Part shown: piece after piece, positions 58,384-64,000 of the stretch
Position numbering within the stretch: the stretch's first letter is position 1
Layout of the letters: every line of letters begins with the position of its first letter
DNA from: Datnioides undecimradiatus
Taxonomy: Eukaryota; Chordata; Actinopteri; Lobotiformes; Datnioididae
Assembly (NCBI GenBank): GCA_008933995.1
Contig: WARS01000010.1
Coordinates: 13,794,996-13,858,995, forward strand
Length of the DNA stretch: 64,000 nucleotides
Reading direction: 5' to 3'
The notes under the pieces: generated by a model
Told to the model about the DNA's origin: nothing
Databases searched by the model: none
What the model saw: the letters and a program-made list of their open reading frames with translations, nothing else
Position numbers and translations under genes: made by a program

Positions 58384-59226
58384 TTCAGTATGATAAAGTG
58401 TATCAGGAGGCAACAGTTCTCACAACAGAAACTGAATGAGACTAGATGACAGAGCTGGCCTGCTGACAGCGGAGTGTGTGTTTGTGTGAGCACCAGTCTC
58501 TGGTTTGTTGAATTGTCACATCTCCTCAGTGATGCTCTCACTTGTTTGAAGTTCTCCTTCTTCCTTCTAATTAGGTGTATTTCATGCTTTCCTCTCAATC
58601 ACTTCGTCCAGCTCAGTTGCTCCAGGTCAGGGTGTGTGTGCGCGTGTGTGTGAGTGTCTGTGTCTCGAGCTGCCCCCCCCAGCTTTGGTTGTTGTCGGGG
58701 CCCCGTGGACGCTCGGCTTGTTTTTGTGGTCCTGTCCGCCTTTACTGCTCGGCCCTACTGTCAGTTCATTAGTTCCATTTAAATCTATGCATACACACGT
58801 TTTCCTTTGATGTTAACCTGTAGAGGAGGCACGCCCTCAGACACACTGCTGTTAGATCGCCAAACTGCTTCCCGACGAGTTCTTCCTTTCATACGACACT
58901 TGAAGCGGGATCAGAAGATCCTGCGGAGTTCTGGATCCAGTGATCACGAGCAGTGAGCAGACGTGGACCAGTCAGGCCGTGGACGACCTGGGAAGTCCAG
59001 TGTACATACGGAGGACGCACCAAACAACCCAAGTGTAGTTTTGTTAACCTCGATGGTTTGATAAACGCTGTACTGTACATTTGCAAGGGGTCACTCTGCT
59101 GCCACCCTCAGTTGTAATGTTTACTGTACTCTTTGATATCTCTGTACTGGAAAGGTCAAATATATTTCTAGAGTGGAATTTGGATTTTATGCAAGTTGTT
59201 GATGTTTTTTTCCTGTAATTAAAAGC

Positions 59227-59232
59227 AATAAA
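59227..59232 (+). terminator. zcchc2: Polyadenylation signal, zcchc2 (distal)
   Basis: AATAAA in an A-rich context, followed within 40-50 nt by U/GU-rich sequence. It is the last canonical signal noticed before the CG-richer region upstream of top2b. Confidence 0.55.
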
Positions 59233-59574
59233 TATAAAAATGAGAAGTCAATTTGCCACAGCCTCCTTCTGATTTGCTGTTGGTCACGTTTCCTGATCTG
59301 TAAAAGCTGCCACTTGTGTTTTATACGAGCTGTAACACTTGATGCATCACATCTTTATGACCCAAGTGAAGCTGTTTGACACGCGCTGTTTAGAAAAACG
59401 ACAAAAGCAACAATGCGGCTCAGCTCGGCGCGGCAGGTTCTCATTAGCGGCGATGATGGATGGATGTGTAATTAATCCCTCCCGTGGATATGATCCAGCG
59501 CAGCGGCACGCAGCGTGACGCCCCTGCCTCCGTGTTGCAGCCACATGGCGGTTCGAGCTGATGAGCCGCCGTCA

Positions 59575-59603
59575 GTCAGCCGTTCAATCAGCGGCTGACG
59601 TCA
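59575..59603 (+). promoter_or_regulatory. 8-bp stem hairpin overlapping a consensus CRE
   Basis: GTCAGCCG (59575-59582) and CGGCTGAC (59592-59599) form a perfect inverted repeat with a 9-nt loop. The right arm runs into TGACGTCA (59596-59603), the full palindromic cAMP response element bound by CREB/ATF. Confidence 0.5.
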
Positions 59604-60981
59604 CGCTGGCTGATGTTTGACCAGAGGAACTTGAGGCGGAGCTCACGCACACCTAGTTTCTTAAAAATGCATCAGGCAAATGAGATGTTTTGAAGCACAG
59701 TAGCCAGATACAGTCTGAGCAAACAGACGCATCCTGAACTGAAAACTCTATGAACTTGATCTTTAACTATGAACATCACTCTGTTTTGTTTAGAGCATTA
59801 AACTATAAAAGAGCAAGTGAGAGGTTTCTAAGTTGTTTTCACACAGAAAGCTGTTAAAAGCACATTATCAGGTATTAAAGCTTTGTCACAGTTTAATTGT
59901 TCCATGTGCTAACGCCATTCACTGTGCACAGTCGGTGTCTCGTGACTTAAATACAGTGTTATTTATGTGTTTAACTCACGCTGGTCTGCAGGGAGTCTAC
60001 AGGACTCGTGGCTGACTGAGGTCTCTCCTGGGATCCAGAGGTGTGACAGCTGACGCCACAGTTAAGGAGAGGTGACTGTGACTAATGGGTGGTGTTCACA
60101 GGGACAGAGCCCACGTCCCACAGAGCTGTTATCCTCAGGGGTGACGCATGGCGACACTCCAGCTGATGTCTTAAGCAAGAATGAAAATTAAGTCTGAATG
60201 AAGACGTCACACGGATACACACAGTGGTTCTGCTCCAAGTGCTCAGATGAGCAGAATAATACAACTTCATGCCAACATGCAGAGGTTTAACTGCCTGGCT
60301 CAGAGGCACTTCAACTGTGGGTGCTGAGGTCAGGTTGAAGGCACGTCTCTGCTGCTGTAGAGTCTCAAGGCCAAACCTGTGACTGTCAGCTGTGTTAACA
60401 TCACAGTGTCAGACAGATCCACCAAGTTCAGTTCAGAAAACAGTTTAAACACTGCTCCAAAGACACGGTCTGATTTACTGTGGCTGCAGGTGACTTCAGC
60501 AGAATCAGCCAGTGTAGGAGTGGTTATGTCAGTGCTGATTACAGGTTTTATACATTATTAGAAATGGAAAAAAGCCCAACTTTAAAAATCTGTGGTGCAA
60601 ACACTTAAATTACAATTCTGTTTGCAACAGCAGCAGCTTAAAATGGTTTCATGCTCTCAAAATCCTTTATTAAATCAACAGAATCATGCAGTGTTGGATT
60701 AAAAGAGAATCGTGTAACAGGAGAATATAGAAGGATAGAAGTGTTTTGTGTATCAAATCCATCTTTGGGACGACCGGAGCAATGCCACACAGATGTAAGA
60801 TGTGTGTGGGCAGTGTTCCACGTTCTCCTGGATCTGGGTCATCTGCTCCTGAGCCCTGGACTCTTCAGATAACTCCAGGAAGGAATAAAGGCAGGTACTG
60901 CTGTGTGTAATTATGGTTAAACCGGCATGAGGTCATGCAAATACAGTAAAATGTGCAGGAGGTAAAAATGCCTTCTCTTTA

Positions 60982-60995
60982 GCGCCTCCTGCTGG
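60982..60995 (-). promoter_or_regulatory. CTCF-like motif near top2b
   Basis: On the minus strand it reads CCAGCAGGAGGCGC, a good CTCF core match about 500 bp upstream of the top2b start codon. Confidence 0.4.
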
Positions 60996-61357
60996 TAGTT
61001 CCCAGAAAGGCACTGCGACGATTCGCCGTCTATCTTGCAGATGGAGGAGCCGGACAGCAGGTGCTGCTGCTGTTAGCTAATATTCGTTTTATTTCTAAAT
61101 GAAAAGTGTTTAAGTATATCGTTTTCAGAGCATTTTCGCAACACTCTTGCTTTATTCTATTGACTTTCCCCATGAAATTGCAAACCCATTTAACGCATGC
61201 GTTTTGTACAGTATTTATTTTGCAACAAATAGCCTGGTTAGCATCTTTGTTGGAAGGTTAGGCCTACGGTGTCACCGCTTGTCGATTTTAACAATAGCCG
61301 CGATACGCTCCTCTGCTCTGCTTGTTTTGCTACACTATCTTTAAAGCAAACGGAGAA

Positions 61358-61425
61358 ATGAACATGGGAGATAAAGGCGTTTTGATGCATTTCAGCCACT
61401 GAGACATATGCAGACGGACTTTTGA
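61358..61425 (+). promoter_or_regulatory. Two short upstream ORFs before the top2b start
   Basis: 61358-61402 (14 codons) and 61408-61425 (5 codons) each begin with ATG and end in TGA before the main start at 61485. They matter only if the transcript starts upstream, which is unknown. Confidence 0.35.
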
Positions 61426-61484
61426 TTTCACCGGAATTTAATACCTAAGACATTTGAAGACAGACACTAGTATCACAAAGGAAG

Positions 61485-61525
61485 ATGTCAACGGCGCAGC
61501 AGGAAGCGGGGGGCTGGCTTGTCTG
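61485..61525 (+). CDS. top2b: top2b coding exon 1
   Basis: 41 nt encoding MSTAQQEAGGWLV plus two bases of a Trp codon, ending at donor GTAAGT. Its short size and Trp-containing end match TOP2B, whose N-terminus is Gly-rich and ends in WV before the first intron. This is the first ATG in frame with exon 2 after the upstream ORFs. Confidence 0.75.
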
Positions 61526-63731
61526 GTAAGTTTGTTTTGAATACAATTAACTAACCTGGAGTTTAATTATCTTAAATTGCGCGTTTGTAACACATTCAAA
61601 GTGTTATGTTCACGTTAGCATTGCGAGCTTAGCCGCTATACGCTTCAGTTAGCATTTAAATCTCGTGAGGTCCATGTAGTTAACCGCTCTCCGGTCCATC
61701 ATACCTGTGTTGAAGGTTGCGCCAGCTGCAGTCTACATTTACATTTGACCGTTAAAAGTCTGTATATCTGATGCAGGGTCGGCTCTACATATAATAATAA
61801 CAAAGGCTACAGCCAGCTTGTATAGCCTGTGCCGCTGGGCACAAAGTGACCGAAGTACTCCTAGTTTCATTCAGTTCCCAGTGTTGACGGCTGAGAACAG
61901 TGGGAGTCACCTCAGTGTGTTTAGACGTACCGCCTGACTTAATAAATACCACAGAAAGACTTTTACTACGATGTTGGATTGAAAACTTATGCTACTCTTG
62001 AAGAATGCGGTGGTAGGTATGTAATTACTTTAGACAGTCAGCAGGGATTTCCAGTGGCATCGACACTTAATGCAAGAGTAGGGCCCACAATGGTGACCCA
62101 GTGGGCTACAACCCCGATTTTGTGTCCTGCAGCATGCTGTATGTACATCTCTTCAACCCACCACCATATTTTGTGTAATAGGATAGTTATTGTTAAAAAG
62201 AAAACATTAAAAGTTCAGCTTTAACATATTAAACATGATTTAGTGATTTAATGTTTGTGTATCAGTTTCTGGTCAAAGGTAAATTAATATCATATTTTCT
62301 ATTACACATGGCAAAAATTTTCTTTTTTTAATCCTGCATTTTCCTAGAAAGTTAAATATAATAAATATACATCCATTTTTTGCTTTTTTGATTCCAAGAA
62401 TACATCTGACATTAAAACAAGATCTTTCATTTGTTTAGACCAGTCAGTAGTTGGAGCTTGATATTTACTCTACTTTCAATTAGTAGTATAATGGCTAGGT
62501 TGCTGCAAGTATTGTCTGTCACAAATCACAGAGCCACAGAGAAGATTACATGTTCTCCTGTGGTATTGATCGCTGATCATCTGCCATCAGCAACAGTTCA
62601 CAGGAGTCTCCTCTCAGAGTTAAGTGTCTGTATTAATAACAACAACCTTGTATCAAAATGTGAGGCTGCAAATGGCAGAGGTGACACAGGCAAGAGGGAA
62701 GGGCCTAGGAAAGACAAGGCTGGATCCAAGTTGTCTGTGGAGCGAGTGTACCAGAAGAAGACCCAACTAGAGCACATTCTTCTCCGTCCAGACACATACA
62801 TCGGCAGTGTGGAGCCCATTACCCAGGTGAACACAGAGCAAAATGCCTTCTTCTTCATGACTGGAGTAAGGGGGTCTCTACTAGAGGGATGTTTCATATG
62901 TTGACATGGTTTCTACTTGAGGGTCCCTGGAGATTTCTAAAGTTACTCCTGCAAATCCACCTACTGGATCAACAACAACAAGATCTCTGCACAGCCCAGG
63001 TGCATGAGTACTCACATTAAACTGACTGATTTGGAAGACTCTCTGCGGTTCCCTGCAGAGTTTATGAAAATCACAGAGTTTGTGAAAATCTCTGTATTTT
63101 ACTGAATGATTTCACTGTATGAAATGACCAAATTCATAATTACCATACTGTGTACATTTGTTTATTTATATTGTCTAACACATGCACAATAATTAAGAGG
63201 AGGCGATAACAGGGCAACCCAGTTAAGCATGTTGTAGTAAACCATCTTTTGTGATACATTTTCACCTAATTCTAGGTTTAGTAAAACACAATATATATAT
63301 AGGTAAGTGGAAGATTTACTCCATGTGTCCTGCCAGGTGTGAACAAATTACATGCAAACCTTGGGAAGAAAGACTGTGTGTAGAAGGCCAAAAACTTGGT
63401 TAATCTGTTTTGTTGTTTAGGTTTCATATTGCCTAGGTGACTCAGTTCAGTACAGCTGCAGTATTGTTTCAGTTTAAGTACTCAGTTGACACAAATGATC
63501 CAGTAGTAGTTTCGGTAATTATCATTGTTATTATTAGGTATTAACCAAAGTGAAATGTTTGAATCTGTCAGATCGTTTGCATCACCTACACTTTGTTTTC
63601 TAACACTTTAAACTATAAATCATGTGTGTTTATTTTTCAGCAAATGTGGGTTTTTGATGAAGATATTGGAATGAACCAGAGGGAAATCACCTATGTTCCT
63701 GGACTGTATAAAATCTTTGATGAAATTCTTG
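61485..63731 (+). CDS. top2b: DNA topoisomerase II, beta-like, first three exons (3' end off window)
   Basis: Type II topoisomerase makes ATP-driven double-strand passage in nuclear chromatin. The in-window exons give the variable N-terminus and the start of the GHKL ATPase domain: LSVERVYQKKTQLEHILLRP, DTYIGSVEPITQ, QMWVFDEDIGMN and VPGLYKIFDEIL. The Asp-Thr-Tyr-Ile-Gly strap and the helix leading to the ATP-binding NAADN motif (next exon, not in view) are family hallmarks. Beta over alpha is favoured by RVYQ, SVEP, GMN and an exon 1 ending GGWLVW like human TOP2B ALTWV; QQMW, however, is the alpha form. About 118 of some 1,600 residues are visible. Confidence 0.88.
61526..62603 (+). other. 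top2b: top2b intron 1
   Basis: 1.1 kb, AT-rich toward its 3' end. No other gene or element was recognised. Confidence 0.6.
62604..62826 (+). CDS. top2b: top2b coding exon 2
   Basis: 223 nt, phase 2 to 0. The 3' two thirds are certain (SVERVYQKKTQLEHILLRPD through EPITQ, donor GTGAAC). The 5' edge after GTTCACAG is the only acceptor seen that keeps frame with exon 1 without a stop; its pyrimidine tract is weak, so this edge is less sure. The Asn run and charged linker (KREGPRKDK) parallel human TOP2B. Confidence 0.82.
62827..63640 (+). other. top2b: top2b intron 2
   Basis: 0.8 kb, AT-rich, with a short TA run near 63290-63300. Nothing else was recognised. Confidence 0.7.
63641..63731 (+). 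CDS. top2b: top2b coding exon 3
   Basis: 91 nt, phase 0 to 1, acceptor TTTTTCAG and donor GTGAGT. It encodes QMWVFDEDIGMNQREITYVP and GLYKIFDEIL, ending within the Val codon as in vertebrate TOP2 genes. Confidence 0.93.
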
Positions 63732-64000
63732 GTGAGTGAATCCACGTTGTTCATCTTTCTTTTGGCAGCCACTTTAATAGAAAGGTTCATTTGTCATTTG
63801 AGATTGTCCTTTAACTGGCGATATTGAAGGCTACCACTGTAAATATGTCAGTGTCATTCCAGTGAATCAGAGTTCGCTGTTGGCGCTGCTCAGCAGCACT
63901 GATGGTGATGCTGTGGAGATTAGTTTCTCTGAGTTTGTTCCTAGTTTAAAGTGTGTGCACTGTTTGTAGCTCTAATGGATTGAAAAATGTATTTTTGATC

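Larger units (their letters stand above)
56377..59250 (+). other. zcchc2: zcchc2 3' UTR
   Basis: About 2.9 kb from the stop codon to a canonical AATAAA at 59227-59232. Earlier AATAAA copies at 57954 and 58204 could give shorter forms. It contains a 23-bp A-run (about 56501-56523) and a pair of tandem palindromes (58341-58383). The extent is inferred from signals. Confidence 0.6.
59251..61484. other. Region between zcchc2 and the topoisomerase gene
   Basis: About 2.2 kb. A CG-richer block (about 59390-59650) has a hairpin and a CRE. A CTCF-like motif is at 60982-60995. No coding exon was supported. Confidence 0.55.

Noticed and set aside
1..64000. CRISPR arrays, prophage, operons or bacterial signals
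   Set aside because: The window is intron-rich vertebrate DNA; the repeats seen are microsatellites and transposon remnants.

Overview
The window is vertebrate nuclear DNA, almost certainly from a percomorph-type ray-finned fish. It has multi-exon genes with GT-AG introns, abundant CA/GT microsatellites and degraded fish-type retroelements. Three recognisable genes span it; there is no prokaryotic, viral or CRISPR-like content. Gene names rest on recalled similarity to the human proteins, because no search could be run.

Left part (1 to about 35,330, minus strand): the 5' two thirds of col21a1, a FACIT-like collagen. Twenty coding exons were assembled by hand with consistent reading phase: signal peptide, von Willebrand A domain (five exons), TSPN/laminin-G domain (three to four exons), a small hinge with a 12-nt microexon, then nine Gly-X-Y exons of 54 nt (once 45 nt). 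The 3' third lies beyond position 1. A TATA-containing non-coding first exon is proposed near 35,222-35,330, which makes intron 1 about 8.3 kb. Introns hold a piggyBac-like MITE, a LINE remnant, a hAT-like end and a Penelope-type GIY-YIG remnant.

Middle part (about 39,540 to 59,250, plus strand): a complete zcchc2 gene. Fourteen coding exons join in frame into a protein of 1,159 residues (human about 1,178). It has the conserved N-terminal domain, a PX domain split over exons 3-6, a long Pro/Gln-rich region and a C-terminal CCHC zinc knuckle. A 3' UTR of about 2.9 kb ends at an AATAAA signal. col21a1 and zcchc2 are divergently transcribed across about 4.3 kb.

Right part (61,485 to the edge, plus strand): the first three coding exons of a type II DNA topoisomerase, best matched to top2b. 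The rest of the gene is off the window.

The three genes do unrelated jobs (extracellular matrix, probable phosphoinositide/RNA-related adaptor, DNA topology), so linkage here is positional rather than operonic. The points most worth following are two phase-supported GC-AG introns, the microexon, the TTAA-flanked MITE, CTCF-like motifs in convergent orientation around the col21a1 5' region, a Cys-rich patch in Zcchc2, and the gene linkage itself. No convincing new biological system was found.
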